DNA from: Spodoptera frugiperda
Taxonomy: Eukaryota > Arthropoda > Insecta > Lepidoptera > Noctuidae
Length of the DNA: 64,000 nt
Assembly: GCF_023101765.2 (NCBI RefSeq)
Contig: NC_064242.1
Span: 8,854,327 to 8,918,326, forward strand
Direction of reading: 5' to 3'
Translations under genes and position numbers: made by a program
The notes under the pieces: model-generated
The model's input: the letters and a program-made list of their open reading frames with translations, nothing else
Databases searched by the model: none
What the model was told of the DNA's origin: nothing
Part shown: positions 49,232 to 60,619 of the stretch, piece after piece
How positions within the stretch are numbered: the stretch's first letter is position 1
How the letters are laid out: each line of letters starts with the position of its first letter

Positions 49232-49251
49232 CTTGATACATATGTATCAAG
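49232..49251. repeat. perfect 20-bp palindrome
   Basis: CTTGATACATATGTATCAAG reads identically on both strands. A 10-bp palindrome CAAGTACTTG lies 17 bases upstream (49206-49215). Confidence 0.95.
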
Positions 49252-50726
49252 TGTCCACTTGAATTAAATCTAAAAAAAATAACAAATATCTAGTGAATGT
49301 ATACAATTCCGCTTTTATGTGTTTTAATTAGATATTTTATTGAGAGACTCATAGCCAATGGTAGGGTACATACATCTCTGTCAGGACCCCTTAAAGCATT
49401 TGCGTCTATTCTTTACTTTGTTTCAAGTTACAATTTGTATTAGTTCACTTTAACAAACATATAAAACATAAAATACAAGATCATTACGTTTCCTTCACCG
49501 CTCACATATCCAAGTACTTAACTTGTCAAGAAAAGGAACAATCCATTCTCAAAGGATTCAATCCACTCACGAAGCGAAATTGTAGGAAGAATTCATATTC
49601 ATAACATCATCCCTCCTTGTTTATTACAAGAACATATCAACCATTTTGTTCGTTCCTTTATAACAACATGAAAGGCTCAATTCACAAATAAGATAATACG
49701 TTTCTACTGCACGCGTGTTTCCTTCCTAATAAAACCATTTTGGATATTCACATAAAATAAGGATCTTCCAATTATTGTTTCAATTCAACTCGCTCTCGTC
49801 ATTACCATATGAATTAGTTCGGGAAATTGTGAGTATTTACATAGAAAATATACTTGAGTTCTGTGCAAATAGAGGTATGTAATATGAAGCTCTATTTTCA
49901 TTTTGTAAATAATGTGTAGGAATTTCGTCGTGTCTAATTAAAAGTCAATGATTCGTACTTACTTAACTCTAAATTCTCTAAGAAATTCCATGTAGTTTTA
50001 TTACTTTGTTTCGCGGCTCTATCGCTGTATTAATTAAATTACAATATTTCACCCTAGATACGTATTCAAACAAAATAAAGGGTAAGGAAAAAAATAGATA
50101 CATTATAGGACCGTTGCATAAAACATTATTTGGACACGACGAACCCAATATGTCCGCATAAATATTTACGGTTCCGGATCAACAGCTTAGATGATTGCAT
50201 TAAATACGCATATGAAATGCTTTGCAACGTACCGGAACGGGCCGGTGCCCATGGGCGGAATTTTGCTTTTATTTAATAAAGGGCGGTACTAGTAAAATTT
50301 AGCCAGACTAATTTGAATTAACGGTCGGACACGATGAAAGAGCGCACGTTCTCACGATATTTTTCGTAACCCTTTTATGGTTTAGATTACACAGTGCATT
50401 ATTCTAGACTAAGTATGTAATTATATGGGATAAAGCTAGTTTCAATTTTATATTTTAATCCTCTTTCGACGTTTTACCGAAGAGATTATCCACTGTATGG
50501 AAATTAAAATTTTATGTCATTTAGTAGTGTTCTTAGTTCTTAAGGTAGGTTTTATAGTTACGACTTACGAATTAGTCTACGGTGGTGCTTAAAGTATATT
50601 AAAATTATGATCAAAGATGTTAATTGTTTTTAATTTAAGAATTTTAGTTTGTTGTATTTTTGAGTTATCTGAAAGTTACCTGAAATAATGGTAGAAAAGT
50701 ACTACACTAGAATTTTCTCCAGTATC
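49252..50726. other. no gene seen; GC-richer patch
   Basis: AT-rich DNA with a GC-richer stretch at 50170-50340 (GTACCGGAACGGGCCGGTGC, GGTCGGACACGATGAAAGAG) that has no long frame. It could be a conserved non-coding element. Confidence 0.35.
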
Positions 50727-50877
50727 GTGGTTGCGTTTACAAACATACAATTTTACATGCACATGACACCTATACCGAAACAACAATTGGTGGATAACAC
50801 AAAGAGTTGCTCCGTGCGGGAATCGAACCCGCTACACGTTGCACGGCAGCCCGTTGTCCAGCAATCGCGCCAACCGA
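50727..50877 (-). mobile_element. SINE family B, best-preserved head
   Basis: On the minus strand: GGTTGGCGCGATTGCTGGAC (A-box part), GCCGTGCAACGTGTAGCG, GGGTTCGATTCCCGC (near-ideal Pol III B-box), then CACGGAGCAACTCTTTGTG, ATTGTTTCGGTATAGGTGTC and TGTATGTTTGTAAACGCAAC. It is colinear with 14551-14730. The intact B-box makes this the least decayed head in the window, but the tail is cut short. The open frames across it (50688-50951, 50807-51007) are shadows. Confidence 0.85.
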
Positions 50878-52061
50878 AGTATTCATCAAATATTGTCATT
50901 TCTATTATTTTAAGTTCAGTTATGACTTCGCAAGCGTATATAAAATCGTAGACTCGTGGCTAAACTTTACAAGCAAAAGATTTATAGAACACAACATTTC
51001 TAAATGAGCAAGGAAAGGTTCAGACATCAGAGAATGTTGATTGCGCGTTCATTCGCCATGGTCCATTTGATTTATTACGCTTTGCTCTAAACACGTGCAT
51101 ATCACGTAACGAACAAAATTTTCACAATCAAACAACCTAAATTAAACCTTATTGTCTAAATAATAAAGGAGTTTATAAACGCAAAATAATGTAGCTTGTA
51201 AACGTTAATTAAGCGATATTTCACTTGGTGACGCTTGGCGCCGTCTGCTAAACGCCTTGACGAAATAATCTCTAGAAAGCTTCGTTTCTTTGAATATTAT
51301 TTCAGGACTTCTAATCAACTGGCCATATAATAAGTTCGCTATTATAATTGGAGCAATATTTCTCTGATGTTAATTAAAGTTGCAGGGAGAAGGATATCTA
51401 AAATAAATACTTTTTCAGCGTTTTCATGCTAGTATATTTGAAATCGTGGTAATAACTCAAATGCTAAATCTCTTGCCTTCGAATAAATTTGAGCTATTGT
51501 GTTTATATTTTCACCACTTTCATTCTTAGCCTCATTGCAATAAGGTTCAGAATAAAACAAAATTCAAGACACACACGAAAATCTACCTCAATAGTGCTCA
51601 AAAATATTTACAAAACTAAAAATGTATATTAATAGTTCATCATTGACCATCCTCATAATATACCCACTATGTATATGTATATGAAGGTTTATTGTGTAGA
51701 TATTACACTCTATTCGTACCAAAACTAGTTAAAATCCTAATAATCCAGTTCAAACGTTGATAATTTCGTTTATTTGCAAATTCATTGCAAATAACGATAC
51801 GTATTGCATGAATTGGATTCTGTTGTGAATGTTGCTACATAATAACATTGTATCTAATTTTACACTAGCGTAGAACAACAGTGTATCTGATCTATTTAGT
51901 TGGTATTAATTACACAATAATTTATTTTTTTAATCATTTCGTTACACCTTTACTTAATGTTGGTTCGTGTAGTTATTACAAATGTTGCTATAATTAGTAT
52001 CAGATATTAGGTGCGTTTATTTTCGAATGAACGGTTTTGAAAGAATTATAAAATGGCCAAC
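50878..52061. other. no gene seen
   Basis: AT-rich non-coding DNA. Confidence 0.4.
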
Positions 52062-52150
52062 CTGCATTGAGCAAGCGTGGTGATTAATGCTCAAACCTTC
52101 TCCATGCGAGAAGAGGCTTTGGTCAGTAAGGGCCACTAATAGGTTTTTGA
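52062..52150 (+). repeat. LINE 3'-end fragment
   Basis: GGCCAACCTGCATTGAGCAA, GCGTGGTGATTAATGCTCAA, ACCTTCTCCATGCGAGAAGA then GGCTTTGGTCAGTAAGGGCC matches a phrase common at the end of lepidopteran LINE ORF2 and 3' UTR. A shorter relative is at 57172. Confidence 0.6.
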
Positions 52151-52247
52151 TGTTGATGATAAAATCGTATTATCGTGTATCAATTTTTTTTATTTGTAGG
52201 ATTAGGCGCTTATTTTCCCATAAGTATCTTATGTTAACTTCATATTA

Positions 52248-52355
52248 CTAGCTTTCCGCCCGCAGCTTCGGCAAACGAAAAACAGTAGCCTATCATTTTC
52301 CAGCTTCATCTCTAAATACAAAAATCATATCATAAAAAAGGTTCCGAAACGACGT
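52248..52355 (-). mobile_element. Helitron-like 3'-end fragment
   Basis: On the minus strand it ends GCCGAAGCTGCGGGCGGAAAG then CTAG (52251-52248), with host T following: the same terminal plan (GC-rich hairpin, short spacer, CTAG|T) as the complete element at 7.4-8.6 kb, but a different subfamily. Internal phrases are decayed and the 5' end is not identifiable. Confidence 0.55.
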
Positions 52356-53894
52356 GAAATACTATCGCAATCACTATTGTAGTAAATGCGACAGAGTACA
52401 TTAAGTATTTAAAAAATATTTTGTCTCATTTTCTCTATTCCATTATTAAATGGAACTCTTTTATTCGCGGAGCAATTAGCTCTTTTTGCTTACACAAGCA
52501 CTGTTTACAATATGAACGAGCAGCCATTGCCGTTGATTGCCAATAACTCGAGCGATAAATCTGACCTATATAAAATGCTCATTTGTTCATAATAAAACGG
52601 GTCAAGTGTTTGTAATTGTTTTTTATTATTGGTTTTATTCGTAATTTGTATTAAATTGGGTGCTGTTATTGCTTAAATTTGTCTTTCTTATGAACTCGTT
52701 TGAATCGTATATGAGACATCAATAACAATGCAAATAAACAAAAATGTATTATGGTTGAAAGGATTCATTCAGGAATTAAATATTGACAACAGGACTGAAC
52801 AACGCAACGAACCAAAAGGCATTATTATTTCAAGGCATCGATGCAACGATGCAAAGATCGTAGTAAAATTATTTAAGTAATTTGTATTAAATAATATCCA
52901 ACTATATTATAAAAGCCTGTTAAAAGAATCCATATGTAACATGCTACTCATGGGCCCTTAGCGGAGCTTGAAAACTTAGACGAATAACTTTGTCGAACCT
53001 AACAACCAATCTGATTGAAGTTTCTTAATGAAGTTTCTTAAAACCACTTTAAATTAAATAACTGACTTCCTATTTGTTTTCGATAGGTCTAAACCTAGTG
53101 TGATTAGTCATAAATTGTATCACCCACTAAAATACGTTCATCTCGATCTGAGAGCTTCTGCTAACTTAGCTCGACAGTAACCCCATAACCAACACGACAA
53201 TCTACTTATTCATACACATACCTCTATATGAATAAATTAATTAATAAAACTCATCCGATTATGATAAATGCCGACAGCGTTTACCAATGCAGCCTGACGG
53301 AATTGCAGACAAAACTAGTAAATAATAAATGATCTGAATCGGAATGAACGATTGATAACATTCGCCATTCGCACCAGCCGGCCTGCCAATATATTGGGAA
53401 ATGTGTCTATCTTCACACTAATAGATCTCATTTATCAATGCACATGACACCTTGTCGATTCCCTATATTTTATCTAAGTACTCTGAGCGGCTATTTATAG
53501 GTATTTAAATAATATTATAATGATTAATGACTAAGTATAACTTTACATTCGCTTTAAATGTTTTGAAATATTCGTGGATTGTGTTGCATGTCATCGTTTG
53601 AAGGTATTAATGTTAATAATAGTTGAAAACATTAATAAAGTGAACAAGTTTATGTTGATAGAGAAAATAGTTTTCGTTGTAATGTCTCAAGTTTGATACT
53701 TTCAAAGATAATATTTGACTTCGGTAAGTGTGAATTTTAAGTCAGTGTGGTTACTGCTAATGCCACTGATACAATGCAGACGGTAATAACAATTATGTAT
53801 ATTGCCAAGATAAGTATGTGTTGCAAGATCTTCGACCTAAATCAAAACAAAGTCGGATAATAACATTCAAGTCTTTAGCTTGACTCATAATTTT
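52356..53894. other. no gene seen
   Basis: AT-rich non-coding DNA. A GC-richer, repeat-free patch lies at 53270-53400. Confidence 0.4.
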
Positions 53895-54095
53895 ATTCAC
53901 CACGGAATGATTGACCGAATCGAGTGCGTCCATTGTCTGCGGCTAGTCGAGGCACCCTGGCGGACCATTTGTCAGCCTACATCGTTTGTCGTACGTCGGG
54001 TACATAACTAATTGCTGCTGTAAATCGTCGGCACACGCGACATTCGCCGACGCTTGCTATCGAATGAGTGACGCGACCGACGACATTTTCGTTTG
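53895..54095. promoter_or_regulatory. CpG-rich patch, possible promoter or exon
   Basis: About 200 bp with unusually dense CG dinucleotides for this window (for example GTCGTACGTCGGGT, AATCGTCGGCACACGCGACA, GACGCGACCGACGACA). Short frames on both strands are open for 30-40 codons but none is compelling. It belongs to no repeat family seen here. It may be a regulatory element or an untranslated first exon; no TATA box or initiator was placed. Confidence 0.25.
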
Positions 54096-54277
54096 GTGAC
54101 TTTTTTTCTTTTTAAGCTTTGAATGTATTATAATGAGTGGGATCGCGGTGTTAGGTGGGCTTCTTTATGCTTGGTTTGAAGACAAATGGGCAGGAAATTG
54201 AGGATTGTTAATGTGCATGAACACTTTCGCTACCTACGCGCTATCGGTTTCAATTGTTAAACCTACTTCTTTTTAGT

Positions 54278-54322
54278 TTTTTGCCATGATCATCTCACTG
54301 CAGGGCAAAGGCCTCCTCATCG
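54278..54322 (-). repeat. LINE/SINE 3'-tail fragment
   Basis: The minus strand reads GAGGAGGCCTTTGCCCTGCA followed by GTGAGATGATCATGGCAAAA, a form of the common lepidopteran closing phrase GAGGCCTTTGCCCAGCAGTG. Confidence 0.6.
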
Positions 54323-57171
54323 ACAAACCTATTTCATAATACAGACAAATTCGTTAACAGAAATCTTTCTCTCAATTTACCGAAATATACCAATCCAGAA
54401 ATCTATTTTTACGGTAGAAAAATTGCCTTGACATTCGTAAAACTCGAATTTAGTTTCCTGTTGCGTGGGCATTCGGATTCAGTCAATTATTTTTCGGTAA
54501 GCCAAAGACTTGCAAACTAGCAAACAGATGGACAGGCGACCTGACAGCGGAATAGTTCCGGAAAGTTCTATCAATACTCCGAACGAAAGGTGGAAAAAAT
54601 CACAGTAATATGTAGCTATGTAGATAGTCGACAGAGGTCCAAACGAAGCAGACGTTGCAGCTATGAGCGTATGTTTTGGACTTTTACAAAATGACTGAAA
54701 TATGAATGAAGTTTGAGCAGAAAAAGTTGAATTGTCTTCATTAATTTTAGAGGTGGTAACTATATTAGTAGATGGCCTTATTGAGGATGATTCGAAATTA
54801 TATAAGATATCTACTACAGCTATCTACTTGAATCAAAAGTTATGATCGAAATAAAATGTTCAGCAAAACCATACGAAATGGCAATTTGCCTCCACAAACA
54901 AAAAGGTAACCTCGGTAACTCGGAAAACACCCTTGCAACAGTTTTGACTGCAACACAGACGTACATAAGTACGGTCCACAGGTCCACTTGTACATTAGTC
55001 GAACCACTCCAATTAGTTACCAGCGTCTAGTCGCTACATGACACGTCGGGTTAATCCGGGCTTACAAGCGCAACTGTACTAAACAGTTGAAATCCTCTAC
55101 AATGCAGTGCATTCGTGTCTTTGAAGCCTATGACAGGATCAAAAGGTCTCGCTGCCAACGGATTACATTGTGAACCTATATTGAGTGAAGTGTGTGCGGA
55201 AAATGGCCGGCTGGAGTTTAAAGGGCATTTTAGATTGGCGACAAGTGGGCTCGATTTCAACAATGTTGGTACGATACTTCAAGTAGCGCTCTGCGGATTA
55301 TTTGACACTACATTGTTTAAAAATAGTTTATATAGGATCAGTAAGTAGGTAGCCATTTTATTTTATTTAAATGCCAGATAACTTAAAATGAGTTATGTAT
55401 TGGATGATTCATCAAATATTTTTTAGGACAGATCGAACAAAACGTCCGAAATCAATCATAAAAGTTTAGATTTTGCAAAGTTAACTTAAACTCTTCGATC
55501 ATTTTTCATAAATGTGATGTGGTAAGCGTTTCAGTAAGTACTTGTAGGCTTGAAAGTTCTAAGAAGATGCTGAGAAGATTAATGGCATTTTTTGGAAAAA
55601 AATCTTGTAGCAAATATGACCCTTGAAATAAGGTGATATAGTGGTCGTTGTTCTACAAAATAGTCCAAATTCTTAGAACGTGCTAAGTATTGTAAGGAAT
55701 GTAGTGAACCGAAATAGACCGACGGCCATACATTGTGCCTTACATCGGTACGGATCGGGGAAAGGAAATGAGTTGTGTACTTACCGTATCAACAACATGC
55801 ATATGTTAACGAGTCTGTTGCCTTTTTGTTCAGCAAATTGCAAATATGTGGGCAAACAGTTCGTGGAAAACTGTAGAGTTAAAACTATATTGTTCACAAA
55901 ATAATAATCTCGTTTAACTATTAATAACGTAATACATTATAGCTCTCGAGAAAGAAGGTTTTTTTATGTTTGAGTGTTTGTTGTACAAAATTTGCCAGGA
56001 CAGATAGTTTCTAATATACTGCTAATAAGAACTATTCAGTTCACTGAAGCAACTAAACAGCAAACATCAAGATACACACCAGAATTGCGTCTCAACGTCT
56101 CGAGTCCAGACTAAACATTCTCAAACATTTACTTACTCAGGAATTCTCATCTCAATTCTCTCAGTGCAGTTTAGCCCTTAAACTGCAGCAATTATTCCTT
56201 TATCAAAGACCACCTACTCATCACGGAATCCGATTACGAATTATTCATGAAGTTTGTAATTCTCGCCGCATCCCCGGGCAATAAAGTAATCAAAGATTGA
56301 GCGTTGACAACGTGCACGATACACATTCAGTTAACAGCCATACAATTCATGTTAGTTGCTTTTTAAGTAGTCATTATATGCAAATTACTGAATCGTGATG
56401 ATGTCTGTCTTGATACGAACGTGTTTCACCGCAGATGCGACTCAGAGACTTGATATTCAGCGAGCGAAGTGATAAATCAAAACAGGTTGTGTGAACATGA
56501 CAGTGTCGCGTATTCGCTACTATTTATTTGAAGGTGGTTTTTGTTTTATAATTGTTGAGCTTTGTTGTTGAGTGTATTTTTAAACGGTTATGTAATATGG
56601 TTGTAGCGTTTTATGACATAAAGCAACTACCTTGGATTCTTTAGAGTAGTGATTTTTTCTTGATATTTGCAATCAGTTTCAAATAGGTATATTTTTTAAA
56701 GTTTCTTTTAGTTTTCTTTCAGTTTTTGGTACAGCTTGTAATCACTGTATAAGAAAAGCATTAGGTATAATGTTAATGATGAATTTGTCAACCTATAAAA
56801 CAGTGTGTCCACTCTAAGAAGTGGAAACGTAATAATTGTTTTGAAAGTAACTGTCAGTTAACCAGTGTGGGAGTTTGAATGGTCCAAGTCCAGTCTAACT
56901 TCACCATTTCACGAAATCCATGCGAAATAGTTTCAATTTAATGATATGTCTGATGTAGAAAATAAATAAATTATGTCCTAAGCTTGTGCTGATTATTATG
57001 GTCGCTTCTCATGCATAAGTGTGCGGGTTAGAAACCTACCAACGGCAATTAACAATGTGACAGTTTCCAAGGTATATGTTCTTTCAAGATTATTTAGACA
57101 CCACTGACAAACGGTGAAAGAAAAATATTGGTAGGAAACCTGGACTTATAATTTATAATAAGAAGTTTGAA
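54323..57171. other. no recognised gene
   Basis: AT-rich DNA with a GC-richer stretch at 54950-55270. Overlapping frames on opposite strands (plus 55115-55348, minus 55051-55263) give unrecognised products; at most one could be real. Confidence 0.35.
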
Positions 57172-57200
57172 ATCGCCAACCCGCATTGAGCAATTTTTCC
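57172..57200 (+). repeat. short LINE 3'-end scrap
   Basis: ATCGCCAACCCGCATTGAGC matches the start of the fragment at 52062. Confidence 0.45.
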
Positions 57201-57831
57201 AAATGTAGAGTTTAGCAATAGGTTTGTTACTGTTAAAATCTAATAATGAGATTTGGATTGATCAATTCAAATCTCACTATGTAATGATTTATATCCTACA
57301 AACATTTAAAACTATTTTATGCAAGAAGACTTAAAACTGTAAACGGTATTGACATTCTTCAGCTGAGTTTACCAATTGTGCTAAAGAAGAATAGCTTAAA
57401 AACCCAAAAAAGTAGCTCAATTAACTTATCCAGTATCTATCTACCAAACATTAGTAATATCGTCTTAATACCTCCTTCTAGCACAAATTCACGGGTTGTT
57501 AAATGCGACTGGTATGCTAAGCAGTCCGGCCAAAACAATGGTGATATCAGATCGCCTAGAGGGAACGTTTTTGTGTTAATTTATGTTACTGCCGTCCGGA
57601 TTTGTTAAGGAAATCTAGGTGTTTAGGGTAGTATATATTATGCTGAATTGTTATTTATTTGTCGTTAATATACAAGAGGGAATTTGTTTTACAGGCGGAA
57701 CGTTTGGATTTAAGTTAATCGGTTTTTGATGATTTGGTGAAAATATGTTTAAACAGACGATTGGATAGATAGACGTGTTTAAATAGACGATAGAATAGAA
57801 GACATATTTAAATGCTTCCATTTTGATGTTT

Positions 57832-57848
57832 TTTATTTATTTTTTATT
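57832..57848 (-). terminator. clustered poly(A) signals for the 58 kb candidate exon
   Basis: Minus-strand AAATAAAAAATAAATAAA holds three overlapping AATAAA hexamers, about 155-170 bases beyond the stop at 58001. That is a usual 3' UTR length for insects, though AATAAA is frequent in AT-rich DNA. Confidence 0.35.
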
Positions 57849-58000
57849 TCATTTTTAGTAAACTTAGGTATTCATGTAGGTGCACTACCAAACCTGTAGG
57901 AATGGTGTTGCAATACAACACATTCAAAATTATACGGATTTGTAAATGTAATAATGTACATTTTACACCCAAATAAATGTCTGTTGTCATGTTTACTTCC

Positions 58001-58298
58001 TCATAATAAGTTTGTATTGAAAGCAATATTAATATACTTCTCCCACGCATATAAGTTTAACTTTGAAGTCGGCAAATGCCTATCGTAAATCACTATTTGA
58101 TCGATTCCCATAGCATTGCAGTAATTTATTTGTTTTGATAGATTTTTATCGTTTCCCTCAATAATATCTGCGGGCGGGCTTGTTTGATACTGATCTCTAT
58201 ATTTGAAATCAAATACTCTTTTGGGGTGTTCCTGATTTAAAACAGAAGCGGGTACTACCCTACAGTTGGAAAGTATAAATTGAATTCTTATCATAAAT
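58001..58298 (-). CDS. candidate terminal coding exon, unrecognised protein
   Basis: This frame runs about 98 codons from the proposed exon start, or 97 from ATG at 58294, to TGA (complement of 58001-58003). Upstream on the minus strand CCTGTTCTAACAG| ends at 58299 and makes a plausible splice acceptor. The product is varied and protein-like: FILSNCRVVPASVLN near the start, then KRVFDFKYRDQYQTSPPADI, an acidic-polar segment, QINYCNAMGIDQIVIYDRHL, and a Trp/Tyr-containing C-terminus (LYAWEKYI). The GIDQIVIYD block looks like a hydrophobic beta-strand after a helix, as in alpha/beta enzyme folds, but I cannot name the family. Three overlapping AATAAA signals lie about 155-170 bases past the stop. 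No upstream exon was found between here and 64000. It could also be a gene fragment. Confidence 0.45.
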
Positions 58299-58469
58299 CT
58301 GTTAGAACAGGATTTCGTCTGCAGTCAATTATGCCATTATCAATTTCGTTTTGAGATTAAAAATTTGCTTTTCGCCTCAAAAATAGGAAAGATTTAACAA
58401 TTATTTTTATAGATAGAACTTCGTGTTCGATATTTAAAAATGTATTTTTAAAGAAGGGAAGGGAAGAGT

Positions 58470-58540
58470 GGAAGGAGAGGCCTTTGCTTTGCAGTAGGAC
58501 GACCATAAATGAAAATAAAAATAAATAAAATAATTTTTGA
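58470..58540 (+). repeat. LINE/SINE 3'-tail with A-rich end
   Basis: GGAGAGGCCTTTGCTTTGCAGTAGGACG-type phrase followed by an A-rich tail (AAAATAAAAATAAATAAAAT), the usual 3' end of a reverse-transcribed element. The 63-codon minus frame across it is a shadow. Confidence 0.6.
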
Positions 58541-59194
58541 AATAAGAACAAATCGGTTCAATGTTGCTCCTTTAAATTGTAAATGCCATACTTAATGAAT
58601 ATAGAAAATATTTGTACCAATAGGAATCATCTTCGCACCAATACACACAAATGTATCGAACTAGGCTTCCATATATTCCAAACTCCTATTAAACATCGAC
58701 AAACATCGTTGATTCTGATCATGAATTGTCGGTCGAATGACGCGTTAAATTGCAGCTGCGGCGCCACCAAGTGACGTCATAAAGTTGAAAATGACGCCCT
58801 GATATGATTCCCCGTTTGATTATTCGGTTCCGACTCATTCAAGGGGTAAATTTTACTGTTTTCTCCATAAACGTAAATATTTTCTAACGTTCAGACAAAC
58901 GATCGCTGTTTGTCGAATACAAATTGTCTTATTGAAGTGCATAAATAATGCACCAGTGGAGATTATAGTTCTTAGAAGCAATAAATACTACTATTTTGCA
59001 TACATCAGGAAAAAATATATTTTACGTACTCTATTTTCTTTTTTTATTTAAAAGTAATATCAATTTAATATTAATAGATACAATAGACTAGATCAACTAC
59101 ATTAAAAATCTAAACATTTAAAAAAAAACATTGTATAATAATTTTATTATTCAACCAGAAGTTAATTTATCCGAAACAATCATCATTCAAAATA
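58541..59194. other. no gene; CRE site
   Basis: GCGGCGCCACCAAGTGACGT at 58758-58777 combines an inverted GGTGGCGCC word with a perfect TGACGTCA (58772-58779). The rest is AT-rich. Confidence 0.35.
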
Positions 59195-59799
59195 GGCCAG
59201 TGCAGATACCTCTAATAAAGGTAAAAAGTAAAAGAAATTTATAGTAGAATGAAACCTATTGGAAATGGAAGAGAATATGCTAAAAATGGAAAAAAATAAA
59301 AATTCCACTCCATCCGAGTTCGGGAAGTGGGGGGGAGGGAGGTTTTAAGAGGAAAAATCGGTTTATCGCAATTTACGGCGAAACTACAAGTCCTATAAAA
59401 AAAAGTTCAACGGCAAAGTTGTAGGTAATAAAAAGATCTACAACTTTTGTATTTACACTTTTTTTGTATTACCTCAAAATTTTGTGAAAAATTCAAAAAA
59501 CTACGATTTCGGTTTTTTATTGTTATCTTCGACAAAAATATTTATTTTTTAACGAAATTTTGTGAAAATGTGCCTTTATATGTACCAAATACATTGTATT
59601 TTTTTTGTAATTGAAAAATTATTTTTTTTACCAATTATTGATTAAATACCGAAAAATTATCCTAATTTTCAATCGAAAATTCACGCGTCAAAATATCAGA
59701 TTTTTTATAAAGTTCGGTGGGCTTTTTGTTCGTTGAAATCCCTACTTTTCGATAGTGTAAAAAAAATAAACGTTACTATGGAAAATGTTCTGAAAAAAC
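59195..59799 (+). repeat. left arm of the 2.0 kb foldback element
   Basis: Inverted match to 60620-61211, including GAACTCGGATGG-type and AAAGTTGTAGGTAATAAAAA stretches. The outermost 60 bases are the most diverged. Confidence 0.9.
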
Positions 59800-60108
59800 G
59801 CAATAAACTAAAAAAACTCGAATCAAAAAATTTGTTTTTCATCATTATGCACAATTTTGAGCTATTTATTACAATTAACTCATGTAACGTAAGATTTAAT
59901 GGTGCATTGACAATTAAAAAAAATATATAAATTAAAATATTCTACTATGATTAACAATCAAATAAGTTAATAATGTTTATATTTGATAAGACATCTACAA
60001 TGTTATAAGAAAAATGTAGAATTTTGTTTTAATTAAATACGTAGATACTTATATATTCTTATTTGAAGATAATTTATAAACCTATTTTACTTTTTTAAGG
60101 TGGCAATA

Positions 60109-60613
60109 TCATCCAATCCTATCCAATGACCTCTCTCGCCTTAGGTGAGGCGAGAGGGAGTGTCAGACTCTTACTGACTAAAAACTACCCTGTTCCTAGT
60201 CCTGCTTTTCGAGCTGGATCCCCGGTAAACCCGCTAGGTAGTCCGCAGATCCGGATCAGGCATCAGCCCTACTAGACACCATCTGAGGTATTCTGATGGC
60301 TCTTTGAGGCGCGCGCGGAACGCGACGCGCGGCATGCACGGGTCTAGTTCTGTTCGGGCGGAAGCTACCCTTGCTCGCCGTCTACAGACCCGTACTTACG
60401 GAGGCCAGAGTACTTTGCGCGATCCCCGACGCCCGGAGTATCTCTCGCGAAGGCTGGGGGGTGAGGAGGTTCGTTCCCTCACGTGCCCCGCCTCCTTCTT
60501 TCCTAGCATGACTGCTTCGGAGAAGGAAGAGACGTCATCCCAGTGTCGCTCGCTCCTCCAGAGACACTCCGGGGGTCGGGAATCGCGGGACTATCTCCAG
60601 CCACCGTTCACTA
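60109..60613 (+). repeat. GC-rich dispersed repeat, longest copy
   Basis: Starts ATCATCCAATCC, then GGTGAGGCGAGAGGGAGTGT, CTGCTTTTCGAGCTGGATCC, GGATCAGGCATCAGCCCTAC, CTTTGAGGCGCGCGCGGAAC and TACCCTTGCTCGCCGTCTAC. It goes on for about 200 bases beyond the other copies. That distal part is open on the plus strand (from 60304), giving an Arg/Ser-rich product with EEVRSLTCPASFFPSMTAS. It could be the coding or 5' region of a retroelement, but the family was not identified. Its GC content contrasts sharply with the AT-rich arms. Confidence 0.75.
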
Positions 60614-60619
60614 TCACCT

